A stretch of DNA of 64,000 nucleotides from the NCBI GenBank assembly GCA_963575745.1, contig CAUYUJ010014599.1, positions 326,699-390,698 on the forward strand. The letters run 5' to 3'. Under the pieces are notes generated by a model that did not search any database, was not told the origin of the DNA, and saw only the letters and a list, made by a program, of their open reading frames with translations. How positions within the stretch are numbered: the stretch's first letter is position 1; every line of letters starts with the position of its first letter. A program made the translations under genes and the position numbers. Shown here one piece after another: positions 50,547-59,990 of the stretch. Source of the DNA: Prorocentrum cordatum. Its lineage: Eukaryota > Sar > Dinophyceae > Prorocentrales > Prorocentraceae.

Positions 50547-50711
50547 GCATAAACATAAAAACTCGGAGGGCCGCGCGGATTTCTCGGATCGTCGCTGGGG
50601 CCCCCCGGCGGCGCCTCCGGCGCCGCCCCTGGCGCGCTCCGCGCGCCAAGGAGGGGGGTCCAGCGCCGATCCGAGAAATCCGCGCGGACCTCCGAGGTTT
50701 CATGTTTATGC
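50547..50711. mobile_element. Foldback family B, copy 6 (best full copy)
   Basis: GCATAAACAT at one end, ATGTTTATGC at the other. Then ACTCGGAGGGCCGCGCGGAT against ATCCGCGCGGACCTCCGAGG. The core GGCGCCTCCGGCGCC and GGCGCGCTCCGCGCGCC is in the opposite order to 29,774. 165 bp. Confidence 0.85.
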
Positions 50712-51119
50712 AATTTTTTCCCCTGGAAAAACCGTCTGAGATCTAAGTGCTGCAGACGCCCGTCGTGACGACTGCAGCGTTGGGCGCTGGCTTCTCTGAC
50801 GCCGCGCGGGTCGTCCAGCCTTGCATCCTCGCGGCCGTCTGGCAGCGCGGATCGCTTGATATATGGGCCGCTCCCGTGCCACCGGCGGCGGTCAACCTGG
50901 ACTGCCGCGCTGGGATCGCCGTCGCGTCATTGAAGGGGCCCAAGGACACACAAATCCGCCGACCCTGTCGGCGTGTGCGAGGGGCTTGGCTGTTCGAGTC
51001 GTCGTCTCCGTCGGTCGTCGCCTCCGTCGCCCCCTTTCCCTGCAGCTTCCTTCTCAAGCTCGTGAGCGAGAGAAACATCTAGCAGTGTCGTAATCGAGTC
51101 GAAGGGAAGCCCCTTCCCT
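50712..51119. other. Unique sequence, possible but unsupported coding region
   Basis: A 111-codon frame exists on each strand over nearly the same span (50,747-51,082 plus and 51,078-50,743 minus). No domain, signal or repeat. I do not call a gene. Confidence 0.3.
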
Positions 51120-51219
51120 TTGATCCCTTCCCCAGGGGGGGGGGGTCCCGGGGGGGGTCCTGGTGGGGTGGGGGGGCAGATTCGTTTTTCCTCGGGCGGC
51201 CTAGAAACTTCGAAAACAC

Positions 51220-51465
51220 TCCAAATGAGGTCCGAATGCCCAAGATGGCCCCCGAGACGGCCCAAGAGGGCCCCGAGTCGCCCAAAGATCGGCCGAAAAC
51301 GCCCAAGATAGCCCCAAGACCGTCCAAGAAGCCTCCAAGACGTCCCAGGCCCCCTCCAAGAGACCCCCAGGAAGCCCCGAGAGGCCCCCACGAGGCTTCC
51401 AAGCGGCCCCTAAGAGCTTCCCAAGAGGCCCACAAACTACCCCCAAGAGGCCCCCAAGAGCGCTC
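51220..51465 (-). repeat. Degenerate minisatellite of family Q (reversed)
   Basis: CCCAAGATGGCCCCCGAGAC, GGCCCCTAAGAGCTTCCCAA and similar. Followed by a (GTC)n run at 51,466-51,485. Confidence 0.5.
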
Positions 51466-51530
51466 GTCGTCGTCGTCGTCGACGTCGCCATTCAGGGTCG
51501 GCGGCACCGGCCGTAAGGCCTTCGCAATAA

Positions 51531-51655
51531 AGACACACAATTAACCGGATTCCCCATATTTTCATATATTTTCTGGGTTTTTGCATTCCCCCGGCTGCTC
51601 ATATTTTCCCATATTTTCTTGGGAATCGACGATGAATTGTGTCTGTGTGTTTTTT
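51531..51655 (+). mobile_element. Family J element
   Basis: AGACACACAATTAACCGGAT, TCCCCATATTTTCATATATT and GGGAATCGACGATGAATTGT, GTCTGTGTGTTTTTTCCC. Confidence 0.6.
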
Positions 51656-51674
51656 CCCTCATGAGCCAACACTT

Positions 51675-51892
51675 TGGACACCCGAAATGGGTACCGAAAG
51701 AATGGGTACAATGCCCAACAACAAATGTTGTCCCAAACCAACAGCGGCCGCTGTTGGGCAGGCGGCCTTCTGTCTCGAATGGACACAGGCCGCGGCGGCG
51801 CGGACAGCGAGTCCTGTTCAGAATGAACAAGAGCTGCTGTTGGGCATCGTACCCATTCTTTCCGTGCCCATTTCGGGCGTCCAGAAACACGA
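51675..51892 (+). mobile_element. TIR family G element, best copy
   Basis: TGGACACCCGAAATGGGTAC, CGAAAGAATGGGTACAATGC against GCATCGTACCCATTCTTTCC, GTGCCCATTTCGGGCGTCCA. About 48-bp arms. Interior GCGGCCGCTGTTGGGC and GCGGCGGCGCGGAC. 218 bp, non-coding. Confidence 0.85.
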
Positions 51893-52074
51893 CGCGAGCC
51901 TGCCGCACGCATGCTCGACAGCCGACCGCACCGAGGACCACCCCTGGCGCCGCCGGGGGGGGGGCGCCTCTCGGGGGCCACTGGCCCGCCAGTCGGGCCC
52001 TGCAGGATCCTGCGGGATCTCCTGCGGGACCTCCGGCAGCCCAGGCACTCCGCGGCTCCCAATTCTGTGGATGC
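51893..52074. other. No recognised feature
   Basis: GC-rich unique sequence. Confidence 0.3.
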
Positions 52075-52235
52075 GTGGGCCCCAGAGGCCTGGACCACTT
52101 CCCCAGTGCCAGGGCCAGCTCGTCGTCCCGAGCCTAATTTCTGGCGCTCCCGAAGCCCCGCGAGGGCCCCGGGAGGCCGAATGTCACCGCAAAGCCGCCC
52201 CGCTCCGATCTTTTTTTCCCAACCATCCTGTGGTG
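52075..52235 (-). mobile_element. Diverged family A relative (reversed)
   Basis: CCAGAGGCCTGGACCACTTC, GGGCCAGCTCGTCGTCCCGA, CGAGGGCCCCGGGAGGCCGA. Same subfamily as 47,836. Confidence 0.5.
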
Positions 52236-52270
52236 TTGGGTCCTCGTTTTGAAGAGACGGTGCCCGCGTC

Positions 52271-52327
52271 CTCTCCTCCTCTCCTCCTCCTCCCCCTCCT
52301 CCTCCTCCTCCTCCTCCTCCTCCTCCC
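52271..52327 (+). repeat. (TCC)n microsatellite
   Basis: About 18 triplets. Confidence 0.9.
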
Positions 52328-52349
52328 TCTGCGTTTCACCCACCCATTA

Positions 52350-54300
52350 CAGCGCTTCGTGGCTCCATAGGGAGCTCCACCGAAGGCCCCAGTGGGGGTG
52401 TTCGCATGCGGTTCCCCCACCCAGGGCAGCGTTTCGTGGCCCCATAGGGAGCTCCACCGAAGGCCCCAGTGGGGGTGTTCGCATGCGGTTCCCCCACCCA
52501 GGGCAGCGTTTCGTAGCCCCATAGGGAGCTCCACCGAAGGCCCCAGTGGGGGTGTTCGCATGCGGTTCCCCCACCCAGGGCAGCGTTTCGTGGCCCCATA
52601 GGGAGCTCCACCGAAGGCCCCAGTGGGGGTGTTCGCATGCGGTTCCCCCACCCAGGGCAGCGTTTCGTGGCCCCATAGGGAGCTCCACCGAAGGCCCCAG
52701 TGGGGGTGTTCGCATGCGGTTCCCCCACCCAGGGCAGCGTTTCGTGCCCCATAGGGAGCTCCACCGAAGGCCCCAGTGGGGGTGTTCGCATGCGGTTCCC
52801 CCACCCAGGGCAGCGTTTCGTGGCCCCATAGGGAGCTCCACCGAAGGCCCCAGTGGGGGTGTTCGCATGCGGTTCCCCCACCCAGGGCAGCGTTTCGTAG
52901 CCCCATAGGGAGCTCCACCGAAGGCCCCAGTGGGGGTGTTCGCATGCGGTTCCCCCACCCAGGGCAGCGTTTCGTGGCCCCATAGGGAGCTCCACCGAAG
53001 GCCCCAGTGGGGGTGTTCGCATGCGGTTCCCCCACCCAGGGCAGCGTTTCGTAGCCCCATAGGGAGCTCCACCGAAGGCCCCAGTGGGGGTGTTCGCATG
53101 CGGTTCCCCCACCCAGGGCAGCGTTTCGTGGCCCCATAGGGAGCTCCCCCCAGTGGGGGTGTTCGCAGGTTCCCCATTTCGTGGCCCCATAGGGAGCTCC
53201 ACCGAAGGCCCCAGTGGGGGTGTTCGCATGCGGTTCCCCCACCCAGGGCAGCGTTTCGTGCCCCATAGGGAGCTCCACCGAAGGCCCCAGTGGGGGTGTT
53301 CGCATGCGGTTCCCCCACCCAGGGCAGCGTTTCGTGGCCCCATAGGGAGCTCCACCGAAGGCCCCAGTGGGGGTGTTCGCATGCGGTTCCCCCACCCAGG
53401 GCAGCGTTTCGTAGCCCCATAGGGAGCTCCACCGAAGGCCCCAGTGGGGGTGTTCGCATGCGGTTCCCCCACCCAGGGCAGCGTTTCGTGGCCCCATAGG
53501 GAGCTCCACCGAAGGCCCCAGTGGGGGTGTTCGCATGCGGTTCCCCCACCCAGGGCAGCGTTTCGTAGCCCCATAGGGAGCTCCACCGAAGGCCCCAGTG
53601 GGGGTGTTCGCATGCGGTTCCCCCACCCAGGGCAGCGTTTCGTGGCCCCATAGGGAGCTCCACCGAAGGCCCCAGTGGGGGTGTTCGCATGCGGTTCCCC
53701 CACCCAGGGCAGCGTTTCGTAGCCCCATAGGGAGCTCCACCGAAGGCCCCAGTGGGGGTGTTCGCATGCGGTTCCCCCACCCAGGGCAGCGTTTCGTGGC
53801 CCCATAGGGAGCTCCACCGAAGGCCCCAGTGGGGGTGTTCGCATGCGGTTCCCCCACCCAGGGCAGCGTTTCGTGGCCCCATAGGGAGCTCCACCGAAGG
53901 CCCCAGTGGGGGTGTTCGCATGCGGTTCCCCCACCCAGGGCAGCGTTTCGTGGCCCCATAGGGAGCTCCACCGGAGGCCCCAGTGGCTGCTCTCGCATGC
54001 GGTTCCCCCACCCAGGGCAGCGCTTCGTGGCCCCATGGGGAGCTCCACCGAAAGCCCCCGTGGCGCAGTTCGCATGCGCTTCCCCCACCCAGGGCAGCGT
54101 TTCGTGGCACCATAGGGAGCTCCACCGAAGGCCCCAGTGGCGCAGTTCGCATGCGGTTCCCCCACCCAGGGCAGCGTTTCGTAGCCCCATGGGGAGCTCC
54201 ACCGAACCCGAAGGCCCGCCCCGGTGGCGCAGTCCGCATGCGGTCCCCCCATCCAAGGCAGCGCTTCGTGGCCCCATATGGAGCCCCACCGAAAGCGGCA
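52350..54300. repeat. 77-bp tandem array, about 25 units
   Basis: Unit landmarks are CCATAGGGAGCTCCACCGAA, GGCCCCAGTGGGGGTGTTCG and CATGCGGTTCCCCCACCCAG. The starts step by 77 bp from about 52,364 to 54,263, with one 53-bp truncated unit at 53,133-53,185 and two 76-bp units. The last five units (from 53,955) are increasingly diverged, as is usual at array edges. All three minus-strand frames are open for 650-780 codons because the unit has no stop in any minus phase. Confidence 0.95.
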
Positions 54301-54462
54301 CCCACAACGCGTTACCAACAATTGCTTATGGTTGGGTCTTTCGCCAGGATAATTTGTTGGAGCGTCGGCTCTGTGGCAGGACCAACGCACCCCCGCTCTG
54401 TAGAACACTGCGAAATCCCTCGCTCTGACGGACCCCCGTTCGCACGGATCCCCGTCGACTCT
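54301..54462. other. No recognised feature
   Basis: Short unique stretch after the array. Confidence 0.3.
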
Positions 54463-54671
54463 TGATTTGGACGCCTGAAATGGGACCAGACGGCATGGGT
54501 CCGATGCCAAACAACAAGTGTTGCCCAGAACCGACAGCGGCCGCTGTTGGGCAAGCGGCGTTTTGTCTTCAGTGAACCACGTCCGCGGCGGCGCGGACAG
54601 CGAGCCCTGCTCAGAATGAATAGGAACTGCTGTTGGGCATCGTACCCCTTCTTTCCGTACCCATTTCGACA
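54463..54671 (+). mobile_element. TIR family G element, copy 3
   Basis: TGGACGCCTGAAATGGGACC at the left, TTCCGTACCCATTTCGACAC at the right. Interior GCGGCCGCTGTTGGGCAAGC. It abuts a family A element. Confidence 0.7.
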
Positions 54672-54857
54672 CCCAGACCCCCGACACCATGATTTGTTCA
54701 TTACGTCGACCCTCCGAAATCTCGACCTGTTCTCTGGGGCCGATTTCTCATCCCGAATCGCTGCTTCACGACCCCGAGGCCCGGCAAGCGCCCACGGAGG
54801 CCGAAGATTGCGAAAAACCTCCCGCCGTGATTTTTTCATTGCTCGGGGGGTCTGGGT
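54672..54857 (-). mobile_element. TIR family A element (reversed, full)
   Basis: CCCAGACCCCCGACACCATG to TTGCTCGGGGGGTCTGGG. TCC-like sequence follows (TCCTCATCCTCCCCC). Confidence 0.8.
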
Positions 54858-55018
54858 CCTCATCCTCCCCCTCCTCCTTCCCCTCCGCTCCTTCTCCTTA
54901 TAGATACCTCCTGGCTGCCGCACTCCGAGGCCAGTTATTACGGCGGGCCGGGCGTTTCGCCTGAGACTTCCTCACCATTGACTCTGAAGATTAAGAAGTG
55001 ATAGCAGTTTCACAGATG

Positions 55019-55432
55019 GAGGGCGGGTCGCTTTCAAAATGTGGCTCTCGCCTTATCGCCGCGCACATTCGTTTCAAACATTTGCAAGAGTTCACGGGTC
55101 GAGGGCGGGTGGTTTTCAAAATGTGGCTCTCGCCGTAGCGCCGCGCACATTCGTTTTAAACAATTGCAAGGGTTTCACGCATTGAGGGCGGGTGGTTTTC
55201 AAAATGTGGTTCTCGCCTTAGCGCCGCGCGCATTCGTTTTAAACATTGGCAAGAGCTTCGCGGATTGAGGGCGGGTGGTTTTCAAAAATATGGCTCTCGC
55301 ATTTGTGCCGCGCACATCCGTTTCGAACAGTTGCAAGAGTTTCACGGATTGAGGGCGGTTCCTTTTCAAATGTAGCTCTCGCCTTAGCGCCGCGCACATT
55401 CGATTCTAAGCTTGGCAAGAGTTTCACATATT
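55019..55432. repeat. About 82-bp tandem array, five units
   Basis: GAGGGCGGGTGGTTTTCAAA, ATGTGGCTCTCGCCTTAGCG, CCGCGCACATTCGTTTTAAA starts at about 55,019, 55,101, 55,184, 55,267 and 55,350, with unit length 81-84 bp and moderate divergence. Confidence 0.85.
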
Positions 55433-55744
55433 CCCATGATCACCAGGAATTGTGTTTCGGAAGGATTCGGGATTATGCAGGCGCAACAGTTATGTTGATT
55501 CGCCGTGTTGACGGCCCAACAATGGCGATTTGGCACGATTCTGGACTGTCAAGACGCAGGGGTCAGGTTGATACGTGGCGTTGAAATTCCGAGAACAATG
55601 TTTTGGCACGCTTCAGGATCTTCAAACTGTTCTTCCAACGAGGCAGTTCCCTCAATGGAAATGAACCGTTGTAGGGGCTTATGAAGAGGGAGCTTGGAGG
55701 GAAGGTTAATTTCAACATGGTTGATGACTCTTGGGTTTCCACTG
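55433..55744. other. No recognised feature
   Basis: Unique, lower-GC sequence. No supported frame. Confidence 0.35.
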
Positions 55745-55925
55745 GCCCTCCTCCTACTCCTCCTCCTCCTCCTCCTCCTCCTCCTCCTCCTCCCCTTCCT
55801 CCTCCTCCTCCTCCTCCTCCTCCTCCTCCTCCTCCTCCCCTTCCTCCTCCTCCTCCTCCTCTTCCTCCTCCTCCTCCTCCTCCTCCCGATCCTCCTCCTC
55901 CTCCTCCTCCTCCTCCTCCCGATCC
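55745..55925 (+). repeat. (TCC)n microsatellite
   Basis: About 175 bp with CTTCC and CGATCC breaks. Confidence 0.9.
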
Positions 55926-56045
55926 TCCAGCGGCACGAAGCGCCCGGCGCGCAGCAGCGCCCGCTGGCCCGAGGACGCGCCGCCGGGGGGCTGCCGCGCG
56001 AAGCAGACGAGGCAGCGCCTCGGCCGCAGAGGGGGGGGGCAGCAG

Positions 56046-56111
56046 CCTGCAAGAGGGGGGAGGAGGAGAAGGAGAAGGAAAAGGAGAAGGAGGAGGAGGA
56101 GGAGGAGGAGG
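56046..56111 (+). repeat. (GGA)n microsatellite, 3' flank of LINE-1
   Basis: GGAGAAGGAGAAGG then pure GGA, ending exactly where the retrotransposon's 3' tail begins. Confidence 0.9.
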
Positions 56112-56136
56112 ACTAAATGACTAAATGACTGCAAGA
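56112..56136 (-). repeat. 8-bp repeat tail at LINE 3' end
   Basis: Minus-strand AGTCATTTAGTCATTTAGT: two and a half copies of AGTCATTT directly before TCC. Some LINEs end in short tandem repeats that help prime reverse transcription. Here that is inference. Confidence 0.6.
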
Positions 56137-56164
56137 GTACCTTGTCACATGACTGCTTTACAGC

Positions 56165-56186
56165 ACGGGCGCGCGCGCGCCCGCCT
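56165..56186. repeat. CG palindrome in the LINE 3' UTR
   Basis: CGGGCGCGCGCGCGCCCG is a perfect hairpin just downstream of the ORF2 stop, a candidate 3' structure for RT recognition. Confidence 0.5.
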
Positions 56187-56220
56187 GGAACTGGACGAGC
56201 AGCGAGTGGCCGCTGCTCTA

Positions 56221-57471
56221 TCAGGAAGGGGCTGTGCCTCGGGCAGCCTCCTCCTTTGCCTTGATACGGGCGTGCAATGCTGCCATACGAGCCTCGTAGG
56301 ACAGGACAGAATCGGGATTCGATCGAGTGACGCTTGTGGAACTCGATGAGGGCTGGGCACAGTCGGGGGCGACTCTCTGAAGGGGCGCGACAGAATCAAT
56401 GCGTCTGGCCAGCCTCTTATGCGGGCCGACGCCCCTCCTGAGATTTCGCAGCACTTCGTCACCCTTAGGCGTAGGCTTCACGCATGGGGAACGAAGCTTA
56501 TCTTTACGACGCTGCTGAGCCCAGGCCCCGCACAAATAACATACAAAAACTGGAGCTGTGCAGGCAGGCCCCGCGCAGCTCCAGCTGGACACGCTCCCCT
56601 GGGAAACAGCAACCAATTGGTGGCCCAGGGGATGTTGCCTGAAGTCTCTCAAAAACTTGGGCAACCCTCTGCAGCCCAGCATGGGCCTGTCTCGTCCAGG
56701 CTCCAAAACGCTGAGACAATTCCTACACTGTGTGCCGATAGAGGTCCTACACCAGTCATGCCAGTTATCTTTCATAGTGTGCCTCGGCCGCTCGAAAACG
56801 GGAAGCCTGGAAAACCTCTCCTCGAGCTCAAAACATGGGAGAACGTGGGCGCACAACTTAACAAAGTGATTGGCATGGGTGCAAGCTTCCTCAACTCTCA
56901 CAAGGAACTCAGGAGAAGCGGACGGGTGCAAGAGCGCAGCTTTTTTGGCGAACGCATCGGCGACCACATTGGCGTCCGTGATGCGCCTATCCTCGTCCGA
57001 GAGCGCCTGGTACTGCTCGCCAGACTTGTGGGCCTTGACGTGGCGGACGCTCTGGATGTTGTCGTAGCCGCGCATCTGGTGGCCAAAGAACTGCACGCAC
57101 GAGTACATTGACCTGGCCTGCAATTGTTCCTGCTTCGACTTCAGCGCCGCCTTCACCACTGCCATGAAATCTGCATATACCGTCGACGGTCGGTCGGCGA
57201 TCTGCCCAACGAACGCCATGCTCAGGAACTCCGCCATCGCTGACGACTGGGGCATGGCTCTCGAAACCGCGCCGTACATGACTGCAACTGGCGTGTCAGC
57301 CGTAGGGTTCATCAGCACCACAGCCCACCCAGCTCCCTGAAGAGTGACCAGAGAAGGCTTGCTGCAGGACCCATCAACTGCGAATTCCAACCTGTCACAT
57401 TGTACAAGTTGCTCAGCTAATTGTTCAGGTTCAACATCAATATCTTCACCTTCAGGGGTGACTAAATGCGC
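56221..57471 (-). pseudogene. LINE ORF2 C-terminal part: RNase H and Cys-rich tail
   Basis: Same phase as the preceding segment, separated only by the TAG (AHLVTPEGEDIDVEPEQLAE follows it). Counting from the TTG at 57,390, the RNase H catalytic set is Asp 6 (FAVDGS), Glu 54 (AMAEFLSM), Asp 74 (VYADFMAV), His 121 region (VRHVKAH) and Asp 145 (NVVADAFAKK). It would remove the RNA strand after cDNA synthesis. The tail has WCRTSIGTQCRNC and VFVCYLCGAW, possible zinc pairs, then a Lys/Arg-rich end. Not an independent gene: it has no ATG near its start. Confidence 0.8.
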
Positions 57472-58540
57472 CTAAACGCCTGGATCGAGCTCTGGGATGT
57501 CGCTGTCCGCGTAGATGAAGCAGCCTTGGGTGGAGCATCTCTCATCTGGATGATCAAAACCTGCTTGGATAAAGGATGCTGGCACCTCAGATTCGGCTCT
57601 GGCTGCAATCACCTCTGGCAAGGAACAAACAAACAGCCCGTGGTGAACCGTATCTGCTGCTCCACACTTGCAGCGACCATCAGTTTGGTAACCTCTGAGT
57701 CGAGCTCGCTCCTTGGTCCAATGACCTTCCACCGCCGACGCTCGAACAAGAAATTTCTGATGCTTATTGAGACGACGGCTCTTGGGGCGAACTGCTGCTC
57801 GAATCAAATCAAACGAAACACGAGATCCTGGAGGCGCTCCCCATTTGTCGGCCAAGGTCATCTCAAGTTGACGCTGCATGGCTTTGCCCATGAGATCCTC
57901 GAGAATGCCAGGCGTGAGTTGCTCCAGGGGAATGTCAGCTCCTCGGTGATCTTTCCATACTGTACTTGACTGAATTGTCCAACCAACTCTGTGTACACAC
58001 AGTGCTGCGCGAACAAGGGGACCTCTCGTTTCCTTCCATCCCAGTGCTGCAGCATCAAGGTGGAGTAAAGCCTTGTCCCACCATGACTTGAGCACCTGCA
58101 AGGATACGACTGCTGCGTCTGGCTGCGATACTGCCATCCAAACCATTCGACCCCATTGCAACGCTGGTGCCACAGCCTGACGCAATGCGGGGTCGCCGTC
58201 TAATACCAGCTTTGCTGTGATCGAAACGCCTCCGTGGAAGGGTTTGACCTGCCTGCAATAATCACGACGCAGCTGCAATAACTCAGCGCTGTCAAGTCCC
58301 AATATCTCCACTCCGTAAGTTAGCGCAGGCCTGGCGCCAGCGCGAAAAACTGTGTCAACCCTTTGCTCTTTAAGCTCAGGCAAGGCCCTCTTGTACCGTC
58401 TTAGCTTGAGAAGACGTTGACGGTGCTTGGCCTTGCGCTTGGACATCTTCGTTCGGGTTCTCGGTGCCACGCGAACTCTGCCTGCTGCCTGGTCCGTGCC
58501 AAGGTAGGTGGTCGATGTGACTGCCTTGTCTGCCGAAAAC
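57472..58540 (-). pseudogene. LINE ORF2 thumb / zinc-knuckle region
   Basis: From about 58,540 the frame reads YLGTDQAAGR and RTKMSKRKAKHRQRLLKLRR, the typical thumb-to-linker join after RT, and runs for 350 codons. A knuckle C-K-C-x6-HH-x4-C (57,672-57,625: GRCKCGAADTVHHGLFVC) matches the zinc-binding motif after RT in many LINEs. It stops at a TAG at 57,472-57,474. Sequence beyond the TAG is in the same frame. Confidence 0.7.
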
Positions 58541-59590
58541 CGAGCTTGACAGCAACTTCCCCAGCCAGTTCTCGCGCGTTGGCGAGGACTGCGAACTTCT
58601 CATTGATAGTGGCTCCAAGTGCTGCGGCCGTCTCCAAGAAACCTTTGCCAGCTTCGACCGCGAGGGAGATGACTGAGGATCTATCTGCACTTTCGACTCC
58701 CATGCTCGAGTCGTCTATGTAGCTGGCGAAGTCGACTAAGGGATGGAGCGCCACATAATAGTCGCACTGCTCGATGGCGTGCACTTTGATGGCTATGTCA
58801 GCCACCCCGCAGCCAGCAGGAATACCATACTCCGCATGTCCAGGTTGATTGCCGTGATGCTGCAGCAGTCGGATCAGTCTTGGCGCACGCCAGGTGTTGT
58901 AGGTGAGCTTGACTGATGCCGTGGCCGCTCCGAAACGAATGAACTTCTGCCGCAGCTGCTTCAACTCGATGTTCTCGTAATACTTCGAATAATCAGCTAT
59001 GAGCGTGACAGAAAACCGATCTGAGGCTGTGCTGGCTTCTGTGCGAGCTGCTAACTTCCATGCGCTGTCGATTGGACTGCGACCTGTGCCAGCGCCCCAG
59101 TATTTCCTGTCCAACACCTTCACCAACTCATCATATTCGCATCTTCTCATCCTTTGCCAAACGCGGTAAGCCGACGCGTACAAGATAATGAGACGGTGGC
59201 CTCCCTGAGGCTTTGGCAACATAGGCATGGGAATCCATACCAATTGCTTGGGAAGCATCCCAAGTGATTCCATGGCTTCGTACAGAACTGCTAGCACTCG
59301 CAATGCATCGTCACTGAGATGCAACAGAAGTCGTGGATGAAGTCCGTCGAGACCCGCTGACGTGGTGCTTGGAAATGTGCGAGCGGCTCTGCGGATATCC
59401 TCTGGTTCCGCTCGCCGATGAGAGCTTCTGTCGGGGATCCAAGCTCTAGGGGCCTCCGTGGAACTTCGCCATATCGATTTGTAATCAGCTTCCATAGCGG
59501 CAGCAACATCATGAGGATGAGCTGAATACCTCCCAGTGCTAGTTACAACTGTGGTGGGAGCCTGTACTTGTCGAGCTTGTGTCAGTCTGT
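58401..59590 (-). pseudogene. LINE ORF2 reverse transcriptase palm
   Basis: The frame is open from about 59,590 without needing an ATG. Counting from the internal Met at 59,495, motifs are SAGLDGLHP (46-54), LPKPQGGHR (93-101), motif A ADYSKYY (167-173, catalytic Asp 168), motif B GIPAGCGVAD (224-233) and motif C SYIDD (258-262). All three catalytic aspartates are kept. YIDD replaces the usual YADD, and GGHRLI the usual GGxRPI. Past residue 318 (VKLG, near 58,540) the frame leaves the expected sequence and ends at 58,401. The true continuation is in the next frame. Confidence 0.8.
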
Positions 59591-59990
59591 GAAGGCCTCG
59601 AAGTCCTCCAGCGCTGGCTTGTCGACACCAATCTTTCCATCTCGCTTAACTGTCGCGGTCGGCTTCCTGAAACGCTTGATCAACATCGTCTTGCCATTCG
59701 TCTTGCAACTCACGTATGGCGTCTGCATGAACGTGACCGCTGACGACTCGACGTGCTTGCTCGACACTGGCGCCCAACCTGCGGATAAGCCTTGCCCAGG
59801 GTATGCGGATGACTGCAGAAGGAGAACCTCGTCTTGCAACTTGTTAATATCCTCGGGCTGGCGGCTTTCACGCAGTTGAGCAATTGTTGTCAACATATCA
59901 GAAAGCCATTTCCATCCGTCTGCACGCGCTTGGATACCAGGGACGTCCTTCAGCTCATAGTGGATGTCCACCCATCTTGGCTGTAGGATT
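59582..59990 (-). pseudogene. LINE ORF2 linker between EN and RT (shifted frame)
   Basis: After the shift near 59,985 the protein continues as PRWVDIHYELKDVPG and ADGWKWLSDMLTTI to a stop at 59,582. The phase then returns to that of the endonuclease (59,495 and 61,367 are in the same frame), so two opposite shifts bracket about 390 bp. Composition is protein-like, with no known domain. Confidence 0.6.

Noticed and set aside
50743-51082. Small gene on either strand
   Set aside because: Two opposite 111-codon frames cover the same span without motif, repeat or codon evidence to choose between them.
52336-54690. 784-codon minus-strand frame over the 77-bp array as a repeat protein gene
   Set aside because: Open in all three phases, no start context, no domain; better explained by a stop-free repeat unit. 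Kept only as a finding to test.
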